Notes under the pieces: model-generated
The model's input: the letters and a program-made list of their open reading frames with translations, nothing else
Told to the model about the DNA's origin: nothing
Databases searched by the model: none
Shown here: in pieces, positions 28,947-40,900 of the stretch
Layout: each line of letters starts with the position of its first letter
Position numbering within the stretch: position 1 is the stretch's first letter
Program-made: the position numbers and the translations under genes
Assembly (NCBI GenBank): GCA_021297815.1
Contig: JAJTGK010000002.1
Location: 1 to 63,325, forward strand
Reading direction: 5' to 3'
Source: Planctomycetaceae bacterium
GTDB lineage: Bacteria; Planctomycetota; Phycisphaerae; Phycisphaerales; SM1A02
DNA length: 63,325 nt

Positions 28947-31900
28947 ATGCCGAAGCGGCCGATCGACTCGACCCATGTTGTGACGCCGCTGATCCTCGCG
29001 GCGGTTTCGGTCCAGCCCATCGTGATTGCCGCGTCTGCAGATACGCCGGTCCAGGATGCCGCACAGTCGGCGCCCGCACCCGCCGCGCAGTCCGCACCCG
29101 CGCCGCAGTCCGCACCCGCGCCGCAGTCCGCCCAACAGCCCCCGCGCATCCGCTTCAACTTCAAGGGGCAGACCTACGACCAGATCCTCGACTACTTCTC
29201 GCGCACGACGGGCTACCCCGTGGTTCGCGAAACCGAGGTCCCGAAGGGCACCGTCGACTACATCTTCCCGAAGGACTACTCGCTCGACGAGGCGCTGCAG
29301 ACGCTGAATGTCCTCCTCCAGACGCAGAACTGCATGCTGCGCGTCGAGGGCGGCAGGATGTTCCTGCAGAAGCTCGACGACATGAAGCGCGAGAATGTGC
29401 CGACCTATGTGGGCATGCTTCCCGCGCAGGTGAGCGACGACCAGGTCGTCACCGTGCTGCTGCCGCTGCTCAACGCGCAGGCGAAGCCCGTCGCCGAGCA
29501 GCTCAAGAACCTCATCGCGACCTACGGCTCGGTGACGGCGCTCGAGCAGCAGAACGCCGTGCTCGTCGTCGAGACCGCCGCGCAGATCCGCCGCCTGCAG
29601 AAGCTCATCGATGAGCTCGACCGCCAGGATGTCGAGAACATCATCGAGTTCATCCCGATCCGCAACACGAAGGCGTCGCTCCTCATGCAGAGCCTGCAGG
29701 CGCTGATGGGCGAGCGCGTCGTCGAGTATGTGGTGAACCCCGCCGACGGCAAGCGCGTGAAGATCGAGGAGAACCGCGTGGCGGGCCTCGTGATCGCGGC
29801 CGACGACCGCACCAACTCGATCGTCGCGCGCGGCGCGAAGGCGAAGATCGACCAGCTGCGGCAGACGATCGACCTCCTCGACATTCCCGCGGCCAACGAC
29901 GCGGCGCCCACCGCCTCGGGCGGCCGCGGCATGAAGACCTTCGAGGTGCCGAAGGTGAAGGCCGCGTCGGCGAAGGAGCGGCTCGACCAGCTGTTCGCCG
30001 CGTACCCCGCCGACAAGAAGCCGACGATCGTCGCGCTGCCCGAGGCGAACCGCGTGACCGTGGTCGGCGACCTCGGCTCGATCGACGACGCCGAGCGGCT
30101 GGTGAACGAGATGGAGGGCTTCGACCCCTCGCGCGCGCCCGCGAAGCCGTCGGCGACCGTGCGCGAGCGCCTGCGCGGCGACCGCGCGGTGGCCGCGCTC
30201 GAGCTCGAGAGCGCGTCGCCCGAGGCGATCCTTGCGGCGGTGAAGTCGCTGCTCTCGAAGCGCCAGCAGGACGAGATCGCGCTCGTCGCGGGGCCCGACG
30301 GCCGCACGCTGCTTGTCGCGGCCGATTCCGCCGACATCACGGGCGTGCGCGCCATCGTCGAGACGCTCGACCGCCCGCAGAACATCGAGCGCCAGGTGCG
30401 CCTGATGCGCGTGACGAGCGCCGACGCCGAGGCGAGCGTCTCGCGCGCGCGCGAGCTGTACGAGCAGCAGACGCCCGCGGCCGACGCGTCGCGCAGCCTG
30501 CGCATCGAGCTTGACGCGAAGAGCCGCGAGCTCGTGCTCGTCGGCAGCGCGCAGGGCATCGCGCGATTCACCGAGCTCCTGAACCAGGTCGACGCCACGC
30601 GCGCCATCGAGCGCGAGACGCGCCAGGTCGCGCTCCTCAACACGCTGCCGAGCACGGTCGCGCCGCAGCTGCGCGAACTCGCGAAGCAGGTCCTCGACCC
30701 GCGCGACGGCACCGTGTTCACGCCGCCGTCGATCGAACCCGTCGACGCGCTGAAGCAGGTCATCGTCTCGGGCACGCCCGCGCAGGTCGCGCAGGTGCAG
30801 CAGCTCGCCGCGGGCCTCGACAGGCCGAACCGCGATGCATACGCGTTCCGCGCCATTCCCGTTCCTGGCGTCGATGCGGCGCGGCTCGTCGAGCGCGCGG
30901 CCGCCGTGTACGCGCAGCTTGCGAAGGGTGCGCCCGAAGGCGAGCGCGATCTTCCGCAGGTCGAGGTCGATGCGTCGAGCGGCGCGCTGCTCGTGAGCGG
31001 CCGCCGCGAGGCCGTGGCTGCGTACGAGCAGGCGCTCGCGCAGGCGCGCCTGCTGCTTCCGCCGCCGCGCACCGCGAAGCTCGTGCCGATGAAGGCCGCG
31101 CTTGCCGCCGATGTCGCCGCGAAGCTCGGGCCGCTGCTCGCATCCGCCGCACCCGTCGATCCGTCGCGCACGGTGCCGCCCGCCGAGATCCGCGTGGTCG
31201 AGCCGACCAACGCGCTCTATGTCGTGGGCGAGGCGCCGCAGGTCGCGATGGTCGAGTCGTTCATCGCCGACCTCGATGTCGCGTCGGCCGAGGCGCTGCC
31301 GCCGCTCCGCCTGCTGCAGCTCCGCGGCGGCGACGCGCCGCAGATCGCAACGATGCTCACGCAGCGCTACGGCGCGCGCGCCCCCGACGAGCGCCGCGCG
31401 AAGCCCGTGCGCGTCGAGGCCGACGCGACCACGAACACGCTCGTCGTGACCGCGCACGCCGATGTGTTCGACGAGATCCGTTCGTTCGTCGAGGACATCA
31501 ACCGTGCGGGCGAGAACGCGGGTGCACCCGCGCGCGAGACCTTCGTCGTCGCGCTCAAGGCCGCGAAGGCCGCCGACCTCGCCGCGGCGCTCGACCGCCT
31601 GTACCCCGCGCCGCCCGTGCCGCTCGACGCGCGCGGTCGGCCGCTGCCGCACCTCCAGAAGCCGAAGGAGGTCTTCGTCGCCGCCGACGCGGTGACGAAC
31701 TCGCTGATCGTCGAGGCGCCGACCGAGCGCCGCGCGAGCTTCGTGCAGCTCGTCGAGACGCTCGACCGCACGCCGCTGCCGCCGCAGGCGGAGCTGCGCA
31801 CCTACCGCGTCGAGAAGGGCGACCTCGAGCGCATCGCGGGAAGCCTGCGCGACCTCGCCGCGCGCGGCATGCTTGCGAAGCCGTCGACCGACGGCGCGAA

Positions 31901-34900
31901 GCCCGTCGAGGTGCTCGTTCAGACCGAGGCCGCGAGCCGCACGCTGATCGTCGCGGGCGACGCGACGACCTTCGAGAAGACCGAGGCGCTGCTCAAGCAG
32001 CTGCAGGCCGTGCCCGTGAAGCGCGGCGTGCGCGTCATCGACGCGGGCGCCGCCGACCCCGCGCAGGTCGTCGCGAAGGCGATGAAGCTCGCGGGCATCG
32101 AGCCGCCCGCGGAAGGCGCCGACCCCGCGGTCGCCACCGAGATCGACGCCGCGAACGGCACGATCGTCGCAAGCGGCGAGGAGGAGCCGCTCGCGCGCTT
32201 CGCCGAGTCGTGCCGCCAGCTGCTGGCCGCGACCTCGCCAAGCGCCGATGTGCGCGTGGTCGCGCTCACGCACGCGAAGGCCGCCGACGCGAAGGCGTAT
32301 CTCGACGGACTTGCGAACAGCCGCCTCGGCCAGAGCGCGGGCTTCGCGCGCGAACCTGCGATCGAGGTGCTCGAGCGCACGAACTCGCTGCTCGTCGCCG
32401 CCGATGCGCGCCAGCACGAGCTGCTCGCGGTGCTCGTCCGCAACCTCGATGTGCCGTCTGGCACCACGCCGCCGCTGCGCATCCTGCAGCTTCGCACCGC
32501 CGACGCGGCCACGCTCGCGCAGGCGCTCAACGCGAGCTACATGCAGCGCTCGCTCGAGGAGAAGGCCGCGAAGCCCGTGCAGGTGTCGTCCGAGCCGCAG
32601 ACGAACGCGCTCATCGTGGCCGCGCACCCCGATGTGCTGCCCGAGATCCAGAAGATCGTCGAGGAGCTCAACGGTTCGTCGCGCCAGTCGGCGAGCGACC
32701 GCGAGATCCGCATCTTCTCGCTGAAGGTCGCGCGCGCCGCCGAGCTCGCGAAGACGATCGACGAGATGTACCCGCAGCCGCCCGTGCCCGTCGACCCCCG
32801 CGGTCGCGCGCGCCCCGAGCTGCAGCCGCCGCGCGAGGTGGTCGTGCGCGCCGATGTGCAGACGAACTCGCTCATCGTCGACGCGCCCGTCGGCCGCATG
32901 GCGGGCTTCGACAAGCTCGTCGAGCAGCTCGACCGCGCGCAGGCGACGCCCGAGGCCGAGATCCGCACCTGGCGGCTCGCCGACAGCAGCCTCGAGACGG
33001 TCGCGAAGACGATCAAGGACCTCGCGGCCGCGGGGCAGCTCGGCAGCGAGGGCGCGACGACGGTCGTCTCGGTGGAACCCGTGTCGAAGACGCTCGTCGT
33101 GAGCGGCGTGCCCGCGGTCTTCCCGAAGATCGAGCAGGTCGTGCGCGGCGTCGAGGGCGCGGCGCAGCCCGCGACCACGCTGCGCGTGTTCAAGCTGAAG
33201 TCTGCGAGGGCCGAGTCGCTCGCACCGATCGTGCGAAGCGCGCTCGAGGGCCGTCTCGCGCAGATCGATCCCACGCTTGCGTCGAAGCCTGGCCGCGTGC
33301 TCGATGTCGCCGCCGAGCGACGGTCGAACGCGCTCATCATCAGCGCGCCCGATGCGCTCATGCCCGTGGTCGAGGAGCTTGTTCGCCAGCTCGACGACGG
33401 CAGCGCGAGCGCGGGCGACCCCGTGGTGCGCGTGAAGCCGCTCGCGTACGCCGATGCGGCGCAGGTCGCGGCGAGCCTCTCGCAGGCGCTCGCCGCAGCG
33501 ACGAATCCCGCGACGCGCGAGCCGCTCGCGGTGAAGGTGATTCCCGCGGCGGGCGCGAACGCGCTTCTGCTCGTGGGACCTGCGACCGATCTCGACGAGG
33601 CCGAGAAGCTCATCACGCCGCTCGACGAGCGGCCCGCGCTCGACGCGGTCGACGCGAAGACCTTCGCGCTCAAGAACGCCGACAGCACGCGGCTCGCGCC
33701 GCTCGTGCAGCGGCTGCTCAGCGACCAGCAGGAGACCGATCCTCGCATCGTGCTCGAGCGCATGCGCCGCAACCGCGGCCAGGCCGACTCGGTGCCACCC
33801 GTGCGCGTCGAGCCTGATCCGCGCACGAACTCGCTCATCGTGTCGGGCGCGTCGCGCATCATGGCGGTGGCCGAAGGGCTGATCCGCGAGCTCGACCGCG
33901 ACGGCGACGCCGCGTCGCGCACCTGGAGCGTGTTCACGCCAAGCAAGGCGCCCGTCACGCAGCTCGTCGACGAGGCGCGCCGCGTGCTCGACGCGACGCT
34001 GCCGCAGGGTGGCGCGCGGCTCGAGCTGTCGGCGCTGCCGCAGTCGGGCACGGTCGTCGTCGTCGGCACCGCCGAGCAGGCCGAGCGCGCGAAGGCGCTG
34101 CTCGCCGAGCTCGACGGCAAGGCGTTCGCCGCGCCCGAGGCCGATTTCCGCGTGGTGCAGCTCAAGCATGTCGCGCCCGATGTCGCGGTGTCCGCGCTCA
34201 ACGGCGTGCTGCTCGACCGCTCGCGCTGGCCCGCGTCGCTCGTCGCCGCCGCGAAGGCGGGCGCGCCCGTGATGGAGCCGAAGGTCGTCGCCGACCCGCT
34301 CAACGCGCGCGTCGTGGTCACGGCGCCGTCGGCGCTCATGGCCGTCGCCACGCAGGTCGTCGAGCAGCTCGACCGCCCGCGCGAGGGCGATTCGCCCGCC
34401 GAGATCCGCGTGTATCCGCTGTCGCAGGCGGGCGCGGCCGATGTCGCGAAGGCCGTCGAGCAGGCGCTCGCGGCGCGCAGCGCGTCGCGCCCGAACGCGC
34501 GCAAGGCGTCGGTGAGCGCCGAGCCGACGAGCAACTCGATCGTGGTCGCCGCCGATCCCGCGCAGCTCGACGAGGTCGATGCGGTCATTCGCGCGATCGA
34601 TGTGCGCGGTCCGCGCGATGCGGCGCGCGTGCGCACGGTGTTCCTGAAGCACGCGCGCGCCGAGCAGATGGCGCCGCTCGTCGAGCAGCTGCTTGCTGGC
34701 GAGGCGAAGCGCGCCGAGCGCGCGCGGCCTTCGGCGGGCGCCGCGGTGGCCGCCGAGCCCGAGCTGCGCGTGATCGCCGACGCGCGTCTGAACGCCGTCG
34801 TCGTGAGCGCGACGCCCGGCGCGCTCGACGCCGCCGAGCAGATGCTCGCGCAGCTCGATGTGGCGCCAGGGCAGGGCGTCGAGCGCGCGGTGCGCGTCCT

Positions 34901-37900
34901 CACGCTGCGCAACGCCGACGCCACCGAGATCGCGCGCAACCTGACCGACCTCTTCGAGACCGACGACGGAACCGAGACGCCGCCGATCATCCGCGTCAGC
35001 GCCGCGAGCAACAGCCTGCTCGTGCGCGCCACCGACCGCCAGTTCGAGACGATCGAAGGCGTGGTGTCGAAGCTCGATGGCGCCGCGATCGGCGGCGCGC
35101 GCACGCTTCGTTCGGTGCCGCTCGACCCGTCGCGCGGCGATGCCGAGGAGATCGCGCGTCTGCTGCGCCGCATGCTCGAGGAGGGCGCGGGCGAGGTCGA
35201 GGTGATCTCGGTCGAGGAACTGCTGAAGCGCTACGACGCGCCGAAGCCCGAGGGCAAGACGCAGGGCCGCGCGCTGCCGCGCACGGGCGACTTCGGCATG
35301 CCGTCGTGGCCGCCCGCGCTGCCTGCGAGGCTTGCGGCCGTCGTGACGGCGGCATTCGCGCAGGTTCCGCCCGCCGATGCCGCGGCGGCGGGCGGTGACA
35401 CGAAGAGCGGCGACGGCGTGACGGTCGCCGTCGACAAGGATTCGAACTCGCTTCTCCTTCTCGGTTCTCCGCGCGAGATCGAGCGCGCGCTGCGGCTCGT
35501 CGAGCAGGCGGCGCGCACGCTGCCCGTCGAGGGCTCGCGCATCCGCGCGGTGCGGCTTCCTGCGTCGAGCGATGCCGCGAAGCTCGCGTCGCTTGTGAAC
35601 GGTGCCCTTGCGCGCATGACGCCCGCGGGCGGCACGGCGGGCGACCTCGCGAAGCGTGTGGCGGTCGTCGCCGACGAGGAGACGCGCTCGCTGCTCGTCG
35701 TCTCGAACGACCGCGACTTCGAGGCCGTGGGGCAGCTCATCGCGACCGTCGCGCGCGGACAGCAGTCGGAGCAGCTCGTCGTGAAGAGCTATGTGCTGCG
35801 GAACGCGGGCGCGTCGCGCGTCGCCGAGGCGCTGCAGTCGGTGGTCGCGCAGGGCGCGGGCGCGAAGCTGCGCTCGCTCGCCGTGACGATCGTCGGCGAC
35901 GGCGCGCCCGACCCGGCGGCCGCCGAGCGCGCGTTCGATCCGTCGCGGCTCCGCGTCGTGGCCGAGAAGGACGCGAACGCCGTCACCGTGATCGGTTCGC
36001 CCGAGGCGGTCGCGTTCGCCGACCGCTTCATCGCGTTCGCCGACCGCGAGGAACGCGCGGTGGCGCCCGAGATGCGCCTCGTGCCGCTCAAGCACGCGAA
36101 GGCCGCGGAACTTGCGAGGAGCCTGCAGGCGATCTTCGCCGCGCGCGGCCGCGCGCTGTCGCAGCAGGGGATGGTGGTGTCGATCCCCGAGTTCGCGCCC
36201 GACGAGCGCACGAACATGATCGTGGTCGCGGGCGGCGCCGAATCGAGCGCCGAGATCGAGCGGCTCGTCGGCATGCTCGACCAGCCCACCGCGAGCGGCG
36301 CGCAGCCGCTCGAGACGATCGCGCTCGCGTCGGCGGTGCCGAGCGTGGTGGCGACGACGATCGACAAGGTCGTGCTCTCGGTCGACGCGACGCGCCGTGC
36401 GTCGACGCAGGTCGTGGCCGACGACGCCGCGGGCGTGCTGCTCGTGCGCGCGGAGCCCGCGGTGCTCGAGGAGATCCGCGCGGTGGTCAAGGAGACCGAC
36501 CGTGCGGGCGCGCGGCAGTACGCGATCCGCCAGATCAAGCTCGAGCGCGCCGATGCGTCGCGCGTCGCGACGGCGGTGCAGAAGCTCTTCGACGACCGCG
36601 CGGCGATCGCCTCGGGCGGCCGCGCGCGCGGCGCGCGCAGCGTGTCGATCGTGGGCGACCCGCGCAGCAGCACGCTGTTCATCGCGGCGAGCGACACCGA
36701 TCTCGCCGAGATCACCGAGCTCGTGAAGGGCTTCGACGCCGCCGACGCCGCGCCCGCGTTCGACTTCAAGGTCTTCGCGCTGAAGGAGGCGCGCGCGGGC
36801 GAGCTCGCGCGCACCGTCGAGCAGATGGTCGGCGACATGGGTCGCGGCGGCGCGCCCGCTGGCGACGACGCCGTCAGCGTGCGCGCCGACGAGAAGCGCA
36901 ACCTGCTCGTCGTCGCGGGCCGCGGCGACCGCTTCGCGCTGGTCGCGCAGATCGTCGAGATGCTCGATGTGAAGCCCGCGGAGGGCGAGCAGCGCCTCGT
37001 GCGCACCTACCCCGCGCCCGCGGGCGAGCTCGATCAGGTCGCGGGCCTCGTGCGCGACGCGATCGGCGAGCGGCCGCAGCGGCCGTGGGAGTCGCAGGCA
37101 CCCGCAGGTGCGGGCGGCGCCTCGCGCGTCATCCCCATCGCGCGCTCACGGCAGATCGTGGTGCGCGCCACCGCCGCGCAGCACGACGAGGTCAAGTCGC
37201 TCCTCGAGGCGCTCGGCAAGACGCTCGTCCAGGAAGGCCGCCAGACCGCGGTGATCCCCGTCGAGTTCGCGTCGCCCGCCGAACTCGCCTCGACGCTGCG
37301 CCAGTTCCTCGACGACCGCGCCGCGGGCAACGGCGGCGCCGCGAGCACCGCGACGATCGTCTCGTCGGCGTCGGGCGGCGCGCTCCTCGTCGCAGGAAAC
37401 GCCGATGAAATCGCCACGGTCCGCGACCTCGTCGCGCGCCTCGACCAGCCGCAGACGGGAACCGACCGCCGCAGCGACATCATCGTGCTGCGCAAGGGCC
37501 AGGCCGGCGACATCGCGCGCATGGTGGGCGAGCAGTTCAAGGCGCGCGGAGGCACGGGCGGCGTGGCCATCACGCCCGATGTGCGCACGAACAGCGTGCT
37601 CGTGTCGGCACCCGCCGCGCAGTTCGAGCAGGTGCGCGCGCTCATCGACCGCCTCGATGCGCCGTCGAGCGCCGAGGAGTCGATCATCCGCACCTTCACG
37701 CTCTCCTCCGCGAAGGCGGACGACGCGGTGAAGGTGCTCACCACCGCGCTGCAGCTCGACGCGAAGGGCCGCACGCAGGGCGTCGCGGTGAAGGTCGACG
37801 AGGCGGGTCCCGCCGTGCAGGTGAACGCGCGCATCGTGGCCGACCGACGGTCGAACTCGATCGTGGTCACCGCGACCGCCGAGAGCTTCCCCGTGATCGA

Positions 37901-40900
37901 GAAGCTCCTCTCGCAGCTCGAGCAGTCGCCGTCGCGCGTGCAGGTCGAGTACCGCATCATCGCGCTCAAGGCCGCGAACGCGACCGAGGTCGCGGGCACG
38001 CTCGACAGGCTGGTCGGCACCGAGATCAAGAGCGACGGCACCGAGCCTGCGCGCATCGAGGCCGATCTCGCCGAGAACCGCCTGATCGTCGCGTCGACGC
38101 CCGAGCAGTTCGAGACGATCCGCAAGGTCGTCGAGGCGATCGATGTGGCGCCGCTCTCGAAGCGCATCACCGAGTTCGTCGCGCTGAAGGCCGCGAAGGC
38201 CCGCGGCGTGCAGGAGGCGCTCGGCTACTTCTACGGCCGTGGCGCGCTCGACACCGATTCGCCCGCGAAGAAGTCGGTGCGCATCGTGGCCGACGAAGGC
38301 ACGAACTCGCTCGTCGTCTCGGCCGAGGAATCGGAGTGGCCCGCGATCCGCGAGCTCGTCGCCAAGCTCGACGACGAGCAGTACGACGGCTCGCGCCAGC
38401 TGCGCGTGGTCGGGCTCAAGCACGCCGACGCGAAGTCGGTCGCCGCGGCGATCAACGAGGCGTTCAAGCCGCAGCCGATCGTGGCGCCGCCCGCGCAGCG
38501 CGGTGCGGAGCAGCAGCCGATCGTCGTGCAGCAGAAGACCGAGGAGCTCGTCACCGCGAGCGCCGACGCGTTCTCGAACAACCTCGTCATCGCGGCAAGC
38601 CCCGCGAACATGCGCAAGATCGACGCGATCATCGCGCAGCTCGACCAGCCCGACTTCTCGCAGCTTCCGCCGCCGCAGCTGATCCAGGTGCGCTACGGCA
38701 ACCCCGAGCAGCTCGCGCGCGCGATCGAGCGCGTGTACGGCCCGGGCCGCGAGGCGGGCCGCGACCGCGGGCTGCGCATCGTGGGCGACGCGACCAGCAA
38801 CGCGCTCATCGTGCGCGCGTCCGAGGAGGACTTCGCGCAGATCTCGGCCATCGCCGAGGCGCTGCAGCAGCAGGCGGGGGAGCAGGGGCTGCAGGTGCAT
38901 CTCCTGCGCCTGAAGAGCGCGCCCGCGCCGCGCGTGGCCGCCGCGATCCGTGAGGCGTTCGTGCAGCGCGCGCGGCAGGCGAACCTTCCGTTCTCGATCC
39001 AGATCGACACCGTGTCGAACAGCCTGGTCGTCGCGTCGACGGGCCCGCTCTTCGACGAGGTGAAGTCGCTCGTCGAGCAGATGGACGCGCTCGCGCCCGA
39101 CGCGTCGAAGGGCATCTTCATCATCGACCTCACGAACACCTCGCCCGAGGCCGCGAAGAAGGTGATCGAGGACATCGGCCTCGACCGTCCGCAGCCCGCG
39201 GACAGCGTGTCGAAGGTCGTGTCGGAGCCGATCAAGGTCTCTGTCGCGACGGGGCGCGCGGCGCTCGTCGTGGTGGCGAACCCCGCCGACCGCGACACCA
39301 TCCTGTCGCTCCTCAAGTCGATCGACGCGGAGCCGCCAGGGGCCGACGCCGATGTACGCATCGTGCGCATGAAGAACGCGGCCGCCGCGGGCGTGGCGCA
39401 GATCATGAACGCGATGGTCGCGCAGGGCACGCAGCCCGCGGGCGCGGCGGGCGCGTCGCGCCAGGCCGATCTCGCGCGCGCGCTGCAGGAGCAGGTGCGC
39501 CGCCTGCGCATCCAGCCCGACGGCGCGGGTTCGCCGATCGCGCTCGACCTGCAGAAGCCGATCCGCATCCTCGCCGATGCGACGAGCAACTCGATCCTCA
39601 TCTCGTCGACCAAGGAGAATGTGGCGGCGCTCGAGGAGGCCGCGCGCCTCTTCGACACGCTGCCCGTCACCGAGGCGGCCGTGGTGCGCGTCTTCCCGCT
39701 CGAGAACATCCAGGCGACGCAGTTCATGCGCATCGTGCGCGAGCTCTTCACGCAGGGCAAGCAGATCGGCGCGCTCACGGGCACGCAGGTGAAGGCCGTC
39801 GCCGAGAGCGCGACGGGCGCCGCGCTTGCGCAGGACATCGCGATCTCGGTCGACGACCGCACGAACACGGTGGTCGTGGCGGGCAAGGAGGAGGCGGTCG
39901 CGCTCGTCGAGGTGCTGCGCGAGCGCCTCGACTCGCAGCTTTCGGTCGGCTGGATCGAGCCGCGCATCGTGAAGCTGCAGTGGGCCGACGCGCGCGAGAT
40001 CGCCGACACGCTGCGCGCGGTGCTCGTCGAAGGCTCGACGAAGCTTCCCGAGAGCGCGCCGCTCCAGAAGCAGGTCGGCCGCATCCGCATGGCGCGCGAA
40101 GGCGCGGCCGCGGGGCAGGGTGCGATCGAGAGCGATGTGTTCGTGCCGTTCTCGCAGCTCGTGGTTCGGCCCGACCTCGCGACGAACTCGCTCGTCCTCG
40201 TGGGCAGCGTGCAGAACCTCGAGATCGTGGGCGAGCTCATCCGTCAGCTCGACACCGAGGCCGCGGCGCCTGGTTCGCTCGTGCGCATCTATCCGCTCGA
40301 GAACGCGAGCGCGTCGCGCATCGGGCCGCAGATCGTGACGCTCTTCGAGCAGCAGTTCACGGCGAAGGTGATCCGCGCCGAGGACCGCGTGCGCGTGATT
40401 CCCGACGAACGCCTGAACTCGCTCGTCGTCTCGACGAGCCCGCGCAGCTTCGCGGTGATCGAGGAGCTCCTCAAGACGCTCGACCGCAAGGTCGCGCCAG
40501 AGTTCCGCGAGATCCGCACGATCGATGTGAAGAACGCGAGCGCGCCGCGCCTCGCCGCGATCCTGACGCGCATGATGGACGCGCGCGTCGAGCGGCTGAA
40601 GCGCACCAACCCCGAGACCGCCGACCTCGAGCGCGCCGTGATCACGGCCGACGAGCGCACCAACCAGCTGCTCGTCGCCGCGGGCGCCGACGCGTTCGAT
40701 GTGATCCGCTCGCTCGTCGGCGACCTCGACAGCGAGCGCCTCATGGAGGAGTCGTCGGTCGAGGTCGTGCCCGTCCGCAAGACGAACATGGAGCGCCTCG
40801 CGGGCGCGATCGGCCAGATCCTCGACCGCCGCTACGCCGAGCTCACCCCCGAGGTCGCGAAGCGCGTGAAGCCGCTCGTGATCGCCGATCCGCGCACCTC

